The notes beneath the pieces were generated by a model. The model was not told where the DNA came from. It saw only the letters and a list, made by a program, of their open reading frames with translations, and searched no databases. The position numbers were made by a program, and so were the translations under genes. From NCBI RefSeq assembly GCF_036067295.1, contig NZ_CP107954.1, positions 868,001 through 932,000 of the forward strand: 64,000 nt of DNA, given 5' to 3'. Below are positions 33,985 to 42,608 of the stretch, piece by piece (position 1 is the first letter of the stretch; each line of letters starts with the position of its first letter). This stretch comes from Kribbella sp. NBC_00382. Lineage in GTDB: Bacteria > Actinomycetota > Actinomycetes > Propionibacteriales > Kribbellaceae.

Positions 33985-34470
33985 TCAGAAGAGTACGTCG
34001 GCTCGTTCGTGGTGGAGTAGGCGTTGCTTGCGGTCGAGGCCGCCGCCGTAGCCGGTGAGGCTGCCGGTCGAGCCGACGACGCGATGGCAGGGGACGATGA
34101 TGCTGACCGGGTTCTTGCCGTTGGCCAGCCCGACCGCGCGGGAGGCGCCTGGCACCAGTCCGAGGGTGGCGGCGAGTTGGCCGTACGTCGTGATCTCGCC
34201 GTACGGGATGTCCTTCAGCGCCTCCCAAACCCTTTGCTGGAAAGGGGTTCCGGTCAGCCTGAGTGGTACGTCGAAGGTGGTGCGGTCGCCGGCGAAGTAC
34301 TCCTTCAACTGCTGCTGTACCTCCGGCAGGATCGAGTCGTCGCGCAACCCGAAGGTCTCCAGCGGCGGACGGTGCCGGTGCTGCTCCAGGTACAGGCCGG
34401 CCAGCTCGCCAGTATCGGCCGCGACCAGCGTGAGCGGACCGAGCGGGCTGTCGATCACCGCGTAGGTCAC
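33985..34470 (-). CDS. ogt: Methylated-DNA--protein-cysteine methyltransferase
   Basis: 161 residues. The active-site motif PCHRVVG (Cys acceptor) lies near residue 130, with the helix-turn-helix segment GTPFQQRVWEALKDIPYGEI and GLANGKNPVSII before it. It removes alkyl groups from O6-alkylguanine by suicide transfer to cysteine. The GTG start at 34470 overlaps the GNAT stop as GTGA and has GGGAGG upstream. Last gene of the Ada-AlkA/GNAT/Ogt operon, completing the two main repair routes for alkylated bases. Confidence 0.95.
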   Translation of the reverse strand: MTYAVIDSPLGPLTLVAADTGELAGLYLEQHRHRPPLETFGLRDDSILPEVQQQLKEYFAGDRTTFDVPLRLTGTPFQQRVWEALKDIPYGEITTYGQLAATLGLVPGASRAVGLANGKNPVSIIVPCHRVVGSTGSLTGYGGGLDRKQRLLHHERADVLF

Positions 34471-35021
34471 TGTGCCGCCTCCCACTGCGCGCGAGTGATC
34501 CGGTAGAGCACATGCCGCTGCAGCCGATGCCCATCCGGCAATCGCGGGTGATCGAAGTCGCCGGCCTCGTCGTGGGTCATGCCGATCCGCTCCATCACCC
34601 GCTGGGACGGCTTGTTCGTCGTCGCGGTGAACGACAGCACCTCGTCCAGCCCCGCCTCTCCGAACCCGTACGCCAGCGCGGCGCGCGCCCCTTCGGTCGC
34701 ATAACCCTTGCCCCAGGCATCTTTCGCGAGCCGCCAGCCGACCTCGACCCCCGGCAGGAACGGCGCGTCGAAGGTCGGCACCGACAGCCCGATGAATCCG
34801 ATGAACTGCCCGCTCTCCCGTACTTCGACGGCCCACAGCCCGAAGCCCAGCTCGTCCAACGCCGCCTTGACCCGGTCGACCATCGCGTCGCTCTCCGCCC
34901 GGGTCATCACGTTCGGGAAATGCTCCATCACGGCCGGGTCGGCGTTCAGCGCGGCGTACGGTTCGTAGTCGCTGTCCTTCCATTGTCTGAGCAGCAGGCG
35001 GTCGGTGATCAGCTCGCTCAT
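34467..35021 (-). CDS. GNAT-family N-acetyltransferase (RimJ-like)
   Basis: 184 residues of the RimJ/RimL-type GNAT fold: ITDRLLLRQWKDSDYEPYAA at the N-terminus, VEVGWRLAKDAWGKGYATEG (acetyl-CoA-binding motif A with GKGYATE) near 95-115, and SFTATTNKPSQRVMERIGMT (motif B). The acetyl acceptor is unknown. One base separates it from the Ada-AlkA stop and its own stop overlaps the ogt GTG, so it is translated as part of an alkylation-repair operon, an unusual place for an acetyltransferase. Confidence 0.9.
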   Translation of the reverse strand: MSELITDRLLLRQWKDSDYEPYAALNADPAVMEHFPNVMTRAESDAMVDRVKAALDELGFGLWAVEVRESGQFIGFIGLSVPTFDAPFLPGVEVGWRLAKDAWGKGYATEGARAALAYGFGEAGLDEVLSFTATTNKPSQRVMERIGMTHDEAGDFDHPRLPDGHRLQRHVLYRITRAQWEAAQ

Positions 35022-35022
35022 C

Positions 35023-36528
35023 TCACTCCGAGTTTTCGACAGGTGGAATCTTGTTGATGGCATGGTCGCCGGTCGCCCACAGGTACTGCACCGCGTACGC
35101 CCGCCAAGGCCGCCACGCCCGCGCATGGGCGATCAGCGCTTTAGGGGCCTCGGGCAACCCGAGATCGCGAGCGGCGTACTTGATGCCCAGATCGCTTGCC
35201 ACGAAGGCATCTGGATCGCCGAGCGCGCGCATCGCGATCGACTCGACGGTCCACGGTCCGATGCCGGGCAGCGCCGCGAGCTGCTCGCGCGCCTTGTCCC
35301 AGTCACTGCCCGCGCCGAGGTCGATCTCACCGGCCGCGAGGGTTGCGATCAACGTGGTCAGCGTCGTACGCCGTGACTTCGGGAAGGCCAGCGTCTCGGG
35401 ATCGAGCCCGGCCAGCGCCTGCATCGTCGGGAACAGATGGGTCAGGTTGCCCTGCGGATCATCGATCGGTTCACCGTATGCCTGCACGAGCCGACTCGCA
35501 TGAGTCCGCGCGGCCGCCGTCGACACCTGTTGACCGAGCACAGCCCGCACGGCGAACTCCTCGCCGTCGACCGTATGCGGCACCCGTCGCCCGGGCGCCT
35601 TCTCGATCAGCGGAGCTAGTACCGGATCTGTCTTGAGCAGGTCGTCGACGGCGACGGGGTCCGCGTCGAGGTCGAGCATCCGGCGGCAGCGGCTGATCGC
35701 GATCGAGAGGTCGCGCTGGTCGGTGAGCGAGAGCTGGCAAGCGATGTGGTCGGGCATCGGGCGGAGGGCCACGACGCCGTGACCGTGCGGGAGTCGCAAG
35801 GTTCGCCGGTACGCGCCGTCGTGCCACTCCTCCACACCCGGCACTCCGGTGGCGATCAGGTGCCCGAAGAGGTTGTCCGGCGTCAACGGCTGGCGGAACG
35901 GGAGGCGCAGCGAGATCGTGCCGGGGGTAGCCTGCGCGTCGCCCCGTTTGGCCTTTGTGCGCAACTCACTCGGCGACAGCGCGAAGACCTCTTGCACAGT
36001 CTCGTTGAAGGTCCGCACGCTGGAGAATCCGGCGGCGAACGCGACGTCGGCCATCTGCAGCGAGCTGGTCTCGATCAACAGCCGCGCGGTCTGCGCTCGC
36101 TGCGCTCTGGCCAGCGCGAGTGGTCCGGCGCCGAGCTCGGCCTGCAGTTGTCGTTGCACCTGCCGCACGCTGTAGCCGAGTTGGGTCGCGAGGCCCGGTA
36201 CGCCGTCGCGGTCGACCACTCCGTCGCCGATCAGCCGCATCGCGCGGGCGACCAGGTCGGCGCGATCGTTCCACTCCGGTGAGCCCGGGCTCGCGTCCGG
36301 GCGGCAGCGCTTGCAGGCCCGGAATCCCGCTTGCTGGGCCGCGGCGGCGCTCGGGTAGAAGCGCATGTTCTTGACCTTGGGCGGGACCACCGGGCAGCTC
36401 GGGCGGCAGTAGATCTTGGTGGTCAGTACGGCCGTGAAGAACCAGCCGTCGAAGCGGGCGTCCTTCGACTGGACCGCTCGCACGCACCGCTCGACACATT
36501 CGTACACGTGCTCCAGCATCCACGGCAC
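35023..36528 (-). CDS. alkA: Ada-AlkA fusion: methyl-responsive regulator and 3-methyladenine DNA glycosylase
   Basis: 501 residues in three parts. Residues 15-90 are the Ada zinc/methyl-acceptor domain with four Cys (IYCRPSCPVVPP and FRACKRCRPD). Residues 95-200 are an AraC-type HTH (GVPGLATQLGYSVRQVQRQL; MADVAFAAGFSSVRTFNETV). Residues 215-495 are AlkA: VRAVLGQQVSTAAARTHASR, HhH LAALPGIGPWTVESIAMRAL, and the catalytic Asp in DAFVASDLG. It senses methyl phosphotriesters, activates transcription and excises alkylated bases. First gene of the operon; ATG 36528 or 36519. Confidence 0.95.
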   Translation of the reverse strand: MPWMLEHVYECVERCVRAVQSKDARFDGWFFTAVLTTKIYCRPSCPVVPPKVKNMRFYPSAAAAQQAGFRACKRCRPDASPGSPEWNDRADLVARAMRLIGDGVVDRDGVPGLATQLGYSVRQVQRQLQAELGAGPLALARAQRAQTARLLIETSSLQMADVAFAAGFSSVRTFNETVQEVFALSPSELRTKAKRGDAQATPGTISLRLPFRQPLTPDNLFGHLIATGVPGVEEWHDGAYRRTLRLPHGHGVVALRPMPDHIACQLSLTDQRDLSIAISRCRRMLDLDADPVAVDDLLKTDPVLAPLIEKAPGRRVPHTVDGEEFAVRAVLGQQVSTAAARTHASRLVQAYGEPIDDPQGNLTHLFPTMQALAGLDPETLAFPKSRRTTLTTLIATLAAGEIDLGAGSDWDKAREQLAALPGIGPWTVESIAMRALGDPDAFVASDLGIKYAARDLGLPEAPKALIAHARAWRPWRAYAVQYLWATGDHAINKIPPVENSE

Positions 36529-36671
36529 CGCCGACAGTTTCTAGCGGATTTGCGCCATCAAATACATTTCCCACCCCACCGCCCCAGTCGAGATTCAGCG
36601 GAAAAACGACGTCAGGATCCGGAGTCGTATTTCCGCCAGCCCGGCCGGGTCCGAGCGGGTGGACTGAAGGC

Positions 36672-37412
36672 ATGACAGAACTCAACGGAAAGATGGCAAT
36701 GGTGACCGGAGGCAGCCGTGGGATCGGGGCTGCAGTGGCGGTTGCGCTGGCGGTGGGTGGGGCGGATGTCGCGATCACCTACCACCGTTCGCCCGACGAG
36801 GCGGCTGCGGTGGTCAAGGAGATCGAGGCGGTGGGGCGTCGCGGGTTTGCGATCCCGGCGAACGCGGCCGATGCGGGCGCGGTGCGGGAGGCGGTCGGTA
36901 CGGCGTACGAAGTACTGGGTGGGCTCGATGTCTTCGTCAACAACGCCGGCGTCGGGACGATGGGGATGCTCGGCGACGTGACGCTCGAGGAACTGGATCG
37001 GGTGCTCGCGGTGAACGTCCGCGGCCTGTACGTCGCTGCGCAGGCTGCAGCCGCTGTGCTGGCTGATGGCGGCCGGATGATCCACATCGGCAGCTGCATC
37101 GCCGATCGGAACACCGGTCCCGGGATGAGCCTGTACGCGATGAGCAAGTCGGCCGTCGTCGGGATGAACCGGGGCATGGCACGCGACCTCGGCGCCCGCG
37201 GCATCACGTCGAACGTCGTCCAGCCCGGCCCGACCGACACGTCGATGAACCCGGCGGATGGGCCGTTCGCAGCAGCCCAGCGCTCGTTCCTGGCCCTCGA
37301 CCGCTTCGGCACCGTCGACGATGTCGCCGCAGCAGTCCTCTACCTCGCAGGACCAGGAGGTGCCTACGTCACCGGCACCGAACTGAACGTCGACGGCGGC
37401 CACGCGGCTTGA
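36672..37412 (+). CDS. Short-chain dehydrogenase/reductase (FabG-like)
   Basis: 246-residue classical SDR: cofactor motif TGGSRGIG (12-19), NNAG near 91, catalytic Ser in IHIGSC and YxxxK as YAMSKSAVVG, and a C-terminal LNVDGGHAA typical of the FabG group. It uses NAD(P)H to reduce or oxidise a carbonyl; substrate unknown. Divergent from the alkA operon across 143 bp; probably alone or followed by the luciferase-like gene 74 bp on. Confidence 0.9.
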   Translation: MTELNGKMAMVTGGSRGIGAAVAVALAVGGADVAITYHRSPDEAAAVVKEIEAVGRRGFAIPANAADAGAVREAVGTAYEVLGGLDVFVNNAGVGTMGMLGDVTLEELDRVLAVNVRGLYVAAQAAAAVLADGGRMIHIGSCIADRNTGPGMSLYAMSKSAVVGMNRGMARDLGARGITSNVVQPGPTDTSMNPADGPFAAAQRSFLALDRFGTVDDVAAAVLYLAGPGGAYVTGTELNVDGGHAA

Positions 37413-37486
37413 CTGGCGGGCAGGCGGTGGGCGGGCAGGCCTGCCGGCAGGAGGGTTCTGTCGGTGGGGGTGGCTAGCTTGGGGCG

Positions 37487-38335
37487 ATGAAGTTCTCGGT
37501 GACGTTCGGGGCGGTGGGGGCGGGGCGGGATCCGCGGGGGCTGGCTGAGTTGGCGCGGATGGCGGAGGACAGTGGGTGGGACGGGGTGTTCCTGGAGGAC
37601 TATCTCGTCTATCAGGGGGACGTCGCGGAACCGACGTACGATCCTTGGATCTGTCTGGCGGCGATGGCGTGTGCGACCTCGAGGATCACCCTCGGTACCA
37701 CCGTGACGCCGGTCCCCCGGCGCCATCCGTGGCAGCTCGCCGCCGAGGCCGTCGCCCTGGATCACCTGTCGAACGGCCGGCTGATCCTCGGCGTCGGGAT
37801 CGGCGACCCGGACGACCCGTTCCTGACCGGCACTCCCCGCGAACTGGCCGAGAAGCTGGACGAATCGCTGGAGATCATCACCGCCCTGTGGACGGGTGAG
37901 CCCGTCCGGTACGCCGGTAAGCACTACCAACTCGACGGCGCCCAACTGACCGCCACCCCACTCCAGCGTCCCCGCATCCCGATCTGGGTAGGCGGCAACT
38001 TTCTCGTCCCCGCCGTCCGTCGCCGGATCCTCCGCTGGGATGGCTCCTGCGCCTACAAAGGCACCACAGCAGCGCCCCAGCAAACGACCCCCGAAGACAT
38101 CCGCCACCTCCTCGCCGCCCGCCAAGCACCACGCCCCGACGGGGCCGACCCCACCGACGCCCCCGACGCCCTGGGCGCCGCCGCCGGCGTGGACGGGTTC
38201 GAGGTGAAGGCAAGCGGTGGGGATCCAGCTGCGTTTGCAGCGGCGGGGGCGACCTGGTGGGGGCGATGGATCGCGCCGGGACCAGTCGCGGAGGCGCACC
38301 AAATCCTGCGTACGGGACCGCCTCGTCTGACCTGA
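37487..38335 (+). CDS. LLM-class flavin-dependent oxidoreductase
   Basis: 282-residue luciferase-like monooxygenase/F420 or FMN oxidoreductase fold: KFSVTFGAVGAGRDPRGLAE start, ATSRITLGTTVTPVPRRHPW, EAVALDHLSNGRLILGVGIG, ESLEIITALWTGEPVRYAGK, and PIWVGGNF. These motifs are standard for the family. Cofactor (FMN or F420) and substrate are not determinable. It follows the SDR at 74 bp on the same strand, so the two may act together. The tail from about residue 195 is low-complexity in places. Confidence 0.88.
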   Translation: MKFSVTFGAVGAGRDPRGLAELARMAEDSGWDGVFLEDYLVYQGDVAEPTYDPWICLAAMACATSRITLGTTVTPVPRRHPWQLAAEAVALDHLSNGRLILGVGIGDPDDPFLTGTPRELAEKLDESLEIITALWTGEPVRYAGKHYQLDGAQLTATPLQRPRIPIWVGGNFLVPAVRRRILRWDGSCAYKGTTAAPQQTTPEDIRHLLAARQAPRPDGADPTDAPDALGAAAGVDGFEVKASGGDPAAFAAAGATWWGRWIAPGPVAEAHQILRTGPPRLT

Positions 38336-38420
38336 CCGTGGCTCGCCCGAAACCGCCGAAGGCGACGCGCGCAGCGCGGGCAATGGAGCGGGCGGATGGG
38401 CGGTGGGTACTGATCAGCCG

Positions 38421-38474
38421 TTGACAGGGAAGGGGGTTGGCAGTGAGACTGCGGTGAGGATTTGAACGTTAAAA
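38421..38474 (+). promoter_or_regulatory. LacI-glycosidase promoter and operator
   Basis: TTGACA (38421-38426), 18-bp spacer, GAGACT (38445-38450). The near-perfect palindrome TTTGAACGTTAAAA (38461-38474; 12 of 14 symmetric, central CG) would sit just downstream of the transcription start, a standard LacI-family autoregulatory site. Confidence 0.65.
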
Positions 38475-38507
38475 CGGGTGGCTTCTGGTGCGTCGGGAGG
38501 TTGGTTC

Positions 38508-39518
38508 GTGGCTACGCTGAAGCAGGTTGCCGCTCACGCGGAGGTTTCGGTACAGACCGTCTCCAACGCCCTCAATGCGCCTCACCGGCTACGACCGGAC
38601 ACCCTGCAACGAGTGACCCGGTCGATCGAGCTCCTCAACTACCGGCCCAATCGTAACGCGCGCAGCCTCCGGACGAGCGCGGTCGAGCTGATCGGGTACT
38701 GCGTGCCGAGCTGGCCCAACGGTCAGGCGCATCTGGTGATGGACCAGTTCCTGCACGCGCTATGCGCCTCGGCGGAGAGCAGTGGACGGCACATCTTGTT
38801 GTTCACGGCACCGATCGGCGTCGACGGCATGCCGGTCTACGAGGATCTGCACGCGCGCCGGCTGGTGGACGGATTCGTGTTGTCGCAGACCGAGACGCAT
38901 GACCCGCGGCACGGCTGGCTGAAGGAGCAGCAGATCCCGTTCGTGTCGTTCGGGCGGGTGTGGGGCGAGTCCACGCAGCCGGGGCCTTGGGTTGATGTCG
39001 ACGGCGCTGGTGGATGTGCGGCCGCGGTGCGGCATCTGTACGACACCGGGCGGCGGCGGATCGCCTTCCTGAGTTGGCCGGAGACTTCCGGGCTCGCGGA
39101 GAACCGGTTGAGCGGGTGGCAGTCGAGCTGCCGCCAACTCGGACTGCCGGCTGATCGCGAACTGGCGATCCACTGTCCCGAGGACACGATCGATGCCGGC
39201 GCCCGCGCCACCGCGGACCTTCTCGACGCGGATCCGGAGGTCGACGCGATCGTTGCCATCAGCGACATTCTCGCGCTGGGGGCGTTGCGGGAGCTCACTC
39301 GGCGTGGAGTGGTCGCGGGGACGGAGGTCGCGGTGACCGGCTTCGACGACTCGCCGCTCGCGTCGGTCGTCTCCCCCGCGCTGACCAGCATCCGCCAGCC
39401 GATGGACCGGATCGCCACCGAACTGATCGACATCCTCACCACGCTGGACCCCACCGGTCCCACCGAACGACTCCTGCAACCCGAGCTAGTAGTCAGGGGC
39501 AGCTCAGCCCCGGGCTGA
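38508..39518 (+). CDS. LacI-family transcriptional regulator
   Basis: 336 residues from GTG 38508, with GGGAGG 8 nt upstream. The LacI HTH and hinge (TLKQVAAHAEVSVQTVSNAL; LLNYRPNRNARSLRT) are followed by a periplasmic-binding-protein-like sensor domain (RRRIAFLSWP; IVAISDILALGALRELTRRG; VTGFDDSPLASVVSPALTSI). Likely represses itself and the secreted glycosidase 42 bp downstream, releasing on a sugar ligand. A CG-centred palindrome upstream of its start is the probable operator. Confidence 0.93.
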   Translation: MATLKQVAAHAEVSVQTVSNALNAPHRLRPDTLQRVTRSIELLNYRPNRNARSLRTSAVELIGYCVPSWPNGQAHLVMDQFLHALCASAESSGRHILLFTAPIGVDGMPVYEDLHARRLVDGFVLSQTETHDPRHGWLKEQQIPFVSFGRVWGESTQPGPWVDVDGAGGCAAAVRHLYDTGRRRIAFLSWPETSGLAENRLSGWQSSCRQLGLPADRELAIHCPEDTIDAGARATADLLDADPEVDAIVAISDILALGALRELTRRGVVAGTEVAVTGFDDSPLASVVSPALTSIRQPMDRIATELIDILTTLDPTGPTERLLQPELVVRGSSAPG

Positions 39519-39522
39519 CGCA

Positions 39523-39542
39523 GGTGGCGCTCAGACGCCACC
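39523..39542 (+). promoter_or_regulatory. Hairpin just upstream of glycosidase ribosome site
   Basis: GGTGGCG (39523-39529), loop CTCAGA, CGCCACC (39536-39542), ending 3 nt before AAGGAGG of the glycosidase. It follows a smaller TCAGCCCCGGGCTGA palindrome at the lacI stop. It may modulate translation or read-through between the two genes. Confidence 0.5.
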
Positions 39543-39560
39543 AGAAGGAGGAAGCACGTC

Positions 39561-42212
39561 ATGACACCCCGCCCTGTCGGACGAAGCAGACCAACCACAA
39601 GGCCAAGAAGCAGACGGTACGCCGGTGCAGCCGGCCTACTCGCCTCGGCAACGGTCCTCGCCCTCAGCGGGCTCCCCTCCCTTGCAACTGCAACCGCACC
39701 TGTTGCCAGTCACCCAGACCCCACCGTGCAGCCGAGTGAGTTGTCCGAGACGAGCCGTCTTAGCGACCGGCGGTCATTGGTTGTCGGCGACCGCGCCTAT
39801 GCGATGGGCGACGAGACCGGGCTCTATCCGGCCACCGGATGGCACACCCGCGGCGAGATGGGTGGGATCTGGTCCGCGCCGTTGAAGTTGCTGGACGGAA
39901 TCTGGTTCGGCGTCGACGGGTCGTGGCTCGGCAAGGACACCGCGGCCGCGAAGTACGCGAGCGGCCAGGGCTACCAGCGAATCAGCTATCCGGGAGCCGT
40001 CAGTGTCGAGCGGACCGACTTCGTGCCGGACGGAATCCGAGCGACGGTCGTCGGGCTGACCTTCAAGTCCAGCACCGCGAAGACAGTCAGCCTCGCCGTC
40101 GACGCGCACTCGGAGCTCATGCCGACGTATCCCTGGGGTGGGACGACGCCCAACGCGGGCCAGACCAACCTTCCGGACACGGGCTCGTACGCCGATGGCA
40201 TGCTGCAGTTCCGCGACCAGGGCACCCCGCCAGTGCCCAACGCCGCCGAACACGACTACACCGCGCTCGTCGGATCAACCCTCAAGCCGACCAACCACGC
40301 ACTCGGCCCGAACCATCGCGGCCCGCAGGACCCCGCCGTCATCTGCCCGGCCGACGGCGATGCTCCCAAGCACTGCGACGACACCGCCTTCGGCAAGGGC
40401 ACCGGCGGGCAGCTCAGCTACGACATCAACCTGAAGCCCGGCCGTACGACGACCGTGTGGTTCGCCGTCGCCGGATCGGACGAGAGCAAGGCCGCGGCCC
40501 AACGCGAGTACAAGAAGGCCGTCAGCAATCCCGAGAAGTTGCTGCGGGCAAAGAAGAACAGTCGCGCCGCGCTCGGTGCGATGTCCGCAGTGGACCTGCC
40601 TGGTGACCGGCTGCTGCAGCAGAGCGTCGAGTGGAGCAAGCAGAACCTCGCCGACTCCGTCCAGGAGGCGCACAACCTGCAGATCCGCGACGTCAACGAG
40701 GGCAAGTCGTACCCCGCACCGAGCGGCACCGTCGACGTCGCCCGCTGGTTCGGCGCCGGCTTCCCCGACTACCCCTGGCTGTTCGCGACCGACGGCGAAT
40801 ACACCTCGTACGCCGCCGTTGCGGCTGGCCAGTTCGACACCGTGAAAGCCCACCTGCGGGCACTGCGCGATGTGAGCGACCTGCTCAACGACCGCAGCGG
40901 CAAGGTCGCCCACGAAGTGACGCCGACCGGCGATGTCTACTTCGGCTCGAACACCAGCGCCGGCAACACCGACGAGACGGTCAAGTTCCCCAGCATCGTC
41001 GCACTGCTGTGGCGCTGGACGGGTGACGACCGGTTCCGCGACCAGATGTACGACTTCAGCGTCCGCAACCTCAAGTACGTCTACCGCGAACTCGACAAGG
41101 ACGGCGACGGCTGGCTCGAGGGCCTTGCCAACGTCGAGCGCAACGGGATGGGGACGGAGAAACTCGACAGCACCGTGTACCTCGCCCGAGGACTGCGCGA
41201 CCTGGCTGATCTCGCGGCGTCGAAGCACGACCGGGCGACGCAGCAGTGGGCGACTGGCAAGGCGACCGACCTGGAGAAGCGGTTCGAGAGCCAGTGGTGG
41301 GTCGACCAGGCCTTCGGGTACGCCGACTCGATCGACAACCCCACCGACCCGGCGAACGACAACACGCCGATCTTCCAGCGGCACTGGACCGGCGTCACCC
41401 CGATGGAGGCCGAGCTGGTCAGCCCGGGTCAGCCGACCACTCCCCTGGCATCGAGTGAGCACGCCAAGACAGCGCTCGACCAGCGCGAGAAGCCTTGCTA
41501 CACAGGCGAATTCGGATTGTTCCACACCGGAACCGGTCCGACCTCAGATCCCGCGGGCAACCCCGGGGCGTCGTGCGACACCGTGGTCTCGGCGGTGAAG
41601 AGCGAGCGGAGCATCTTCTCGCTGAACACCTCCATCATGGCCGTTGCCGAGGGCAACTTCGGGCGACTCGGCCAGAACCAGCAGCAGGTCTACACCACCG
41701 GCAACGCGCGGATCCAGCTCGACCCGAACGTCTGGGAGACGCCGGGTGGCATGCCGGAGATCGCGCCGTCGCCGGACTCGCCGGCGAACATCGACCGGGC
41801 GTTCACCGACCGCTCGATGACGATGCAGGCGTGGGGCACGTACGGCATCCTGTGGCCGGTCGTGCACCAGCAGCTCGGGGTCGATCCAGATCTGGGGCAC
41901 GGGAAGGTCTCCGTCGTACCGCAGATTCCGGGTGGCCAGCAGAAGGTGGCTGGCAGCAACATCCGGCTCGGCCGTGGATCGGTCGATGTCTCTGCATCCC
42001 TTGCAGGCAAGGAGCTTCGAGCCGAGGTGACCAGCAAGGGGCTGTCGGCAACCGTCACGGTTGGCGCAGTGCTGCCTGCGGGCGCGAAGGTGCGTGCGGT
42101 GGCGCTGGACGGTCGCGCTGCGCAGTACAAGCTGGTGACGACGGCGCGGGGAACCGAGGTGCACGTGACTGCTCGTGGGTCGCGTTCCACCCTGCGGATC
42201 ACGCTCGTCTGA
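39561..42212 (+). CDS. Secreted six-hairpin (alpha/alpha)6 glycosidase-like protein
   Basis: 883 residues, ATG 39561 after AAGGAGGAAG. An Arg-rich signal peptide (GAAGLLASATVLALSGLPSL, residues 23-42) is followed by an N-terminal beta-sandwich (about 60-310) and an (alpha/alpha)6 barrel (about 330-760: WFGAGFPDYPWLFATDGEYT; DETVKFPSIVALLWRWTGDD; LDKDGDGWLEGLANVERNGM), then a C-terminal beta domain. The arrangement recalls GH15/GH63/debranching-type inverting glycosidases; Asp/Glu residues in ATDGEYT and in GWLEG are candidate catalytic acids. Controlled by the adjacent LacI. Substrate unknown. Confidence 0.82.
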   Translation: MTPRPVGRSRPTTRPRSRRYAGAAGLLASATVLALSGLPSLATATAPVASHPDPTVQPSELSETSRLSDRRSLVVGDRAYAMGDETGLYPATGWHTRGEMGGIWSAPLKLLDGIWFGVDGSWLGKDTAAAKYASGQGYQRISYPGAVSVERTDFVPDGIRATVVGLTFKSSTAKTVSLAVDAHSELMPTYPWGGTTPNAGQTNLPDTGSYADGMLQFRDQGTPPVPNAAEHDYTALVGSTLKPTNHALGPNHRGPQDPAVICPADGDAPKHCDDTAFGKGTGGQLSYDINLKPGRTTTVWFAVAGSDESKAAAQREYKKAVSNPEKLLRAKKNSRAALGAMSAVDLPGDRLLQQSVEWSKQNLADSVQEAHNLQIRDVNEGKSYPAPSGTVDVARWFGAGFPDYPWLFATDGEYTSYAAVAAGQFDTVKAHLRALRDVSDLLNDRSGKVAHEVTPTGDVYFGSNTSAGNTDETVKFPSIVALLWRWTGDDRFRDQMYDFSVRNLKYVYRELDKDGDGWLEGLANVERNGMGTEKLDSTVYLARGLRDLADLAASKHDRATQQWATGKATDLEKRFESQWWVDQAFGYADSIDNPTDPANDNTPIFQRHWTGVTPMEAELVSPGQPTTPLASSEHAKTALDQREKPCYTGEFGLFHTGTGPTSDPAGNPGASCDTVVSAVKSERSIFSLNTSIMAVAEGNFGRLGQNQQQVYTTGNARIQLDPNVWETPGGMPEIAPSPDSPANIDRAFTDRSMTMQAWGTYGILWPVVHQQLGVDPDLGHGKVSVVPQIPGGQQKVAGSNIRLGRGSVDVSASLAGKELRAEVTSKGLSATVTVGAVLPAGAKVRAVALDGRAAQYKLVTTARGTEVHVTARGSRSTLRITLV

Positions 42213-42223
42213 GCGCTCTAACG

Positions 42224-42258
42224 AGACCGGCCGGTGCATGAAGTGCACCGGCCGGTCT
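42224..42258 (+). terminator. Terminator of glycosidase gene
   Basis: AGACCGGCCGGTGCA (42224-42238), loop TGAAG, TGCACCGGCCGGTCT (42244-42258), a 15-bp stem followed by TT. Confidence 0.9.
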
Positions 42259-42279
42259 TTCGTGCGGACAAAGAAGTGA

Positions 42280-42306
42280 GCCCCTCCGAGTATGAGTCGG
42301 AGGGGC
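42280..42306. terminator. Second hairpin, possible terminator
   Basis: GCCCCTCCGA (42280-42289), 7-nt loop, TCGGAGGGGC (42297-42306); perfect 10-bp stem 22 bp after the first terminator. It may back up the glycosidase terminator or serve the opposite strand. Confidence 0.65.
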
Positions 42307-42525
42307 CCACGTATAGCTGAAGGAAGGTGACGTCTCCAGCCTCCCGAACGGGTCCGTCAGCTCCGGCAGACCCCGTCACCGGTCTACCTCAGTGGGGATC
42401 CCCACCGCGAGGGTCCTCGGTTTCCGCCCGACCCGCCGCTCCCGGAGGAACAGCGTGTCGACATTTCTACCCCGGCGGCCGGTGCGCGCACAACCCCTTC
42501 TCACAAAGAGGATCCGCGAATCTTC

Positions 42526-42605
42526 CACTGTGAGCGTGTCGTCCACAGTGAGTACCCGACCGTCCACAGAAACGGCCGATGTTATACACACCCCCTGTGT
42601 ATAAC
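42526..42605. repeat. Cluster of DnaA-box-like sequences and palindromes
   Basis: TTATACACA at 42582-42590 and its inverse at 42596-42604 match the DnaA box TTATNCACA; TCGTCCACA (42539-42547) and CCGTCCACA (42560-42568) match the actinobacterial TTGTCCACA at 8 and 7 of 9. The paired boxes make a perfect palindrome GTTATACACA-N5-TGTGTATAAC (42581-42605), and CACTGTG/CACAGTG (42526-42532, 42544-42550) forms another. Confidence 0.6.
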
Positions 42606-42608
42606 CTG

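Larger units (their letters stand above)
42213..42608. other. 400-bp convergent gap with terminators and palindromes, no gene
   Basis: Holds the glycosidase terminator (42224-42258), a second hairpin (42280-42306), a 14-bp GTGGGGATCCCCAC palindrome (42392-42405) and a DnaA-box-like cluster (42526-42605). Short open frames here lack plausible starts. Confidence 0.7.

Noticed and set aside
36529..36671. Possible Ada box (GGCGCAAATC) upstream of alkA
   Set aside because: Only part of the E. coli AAT-N6-GCAA pattern matches, and actinomycete Ada sites differ; not strong enough to list.
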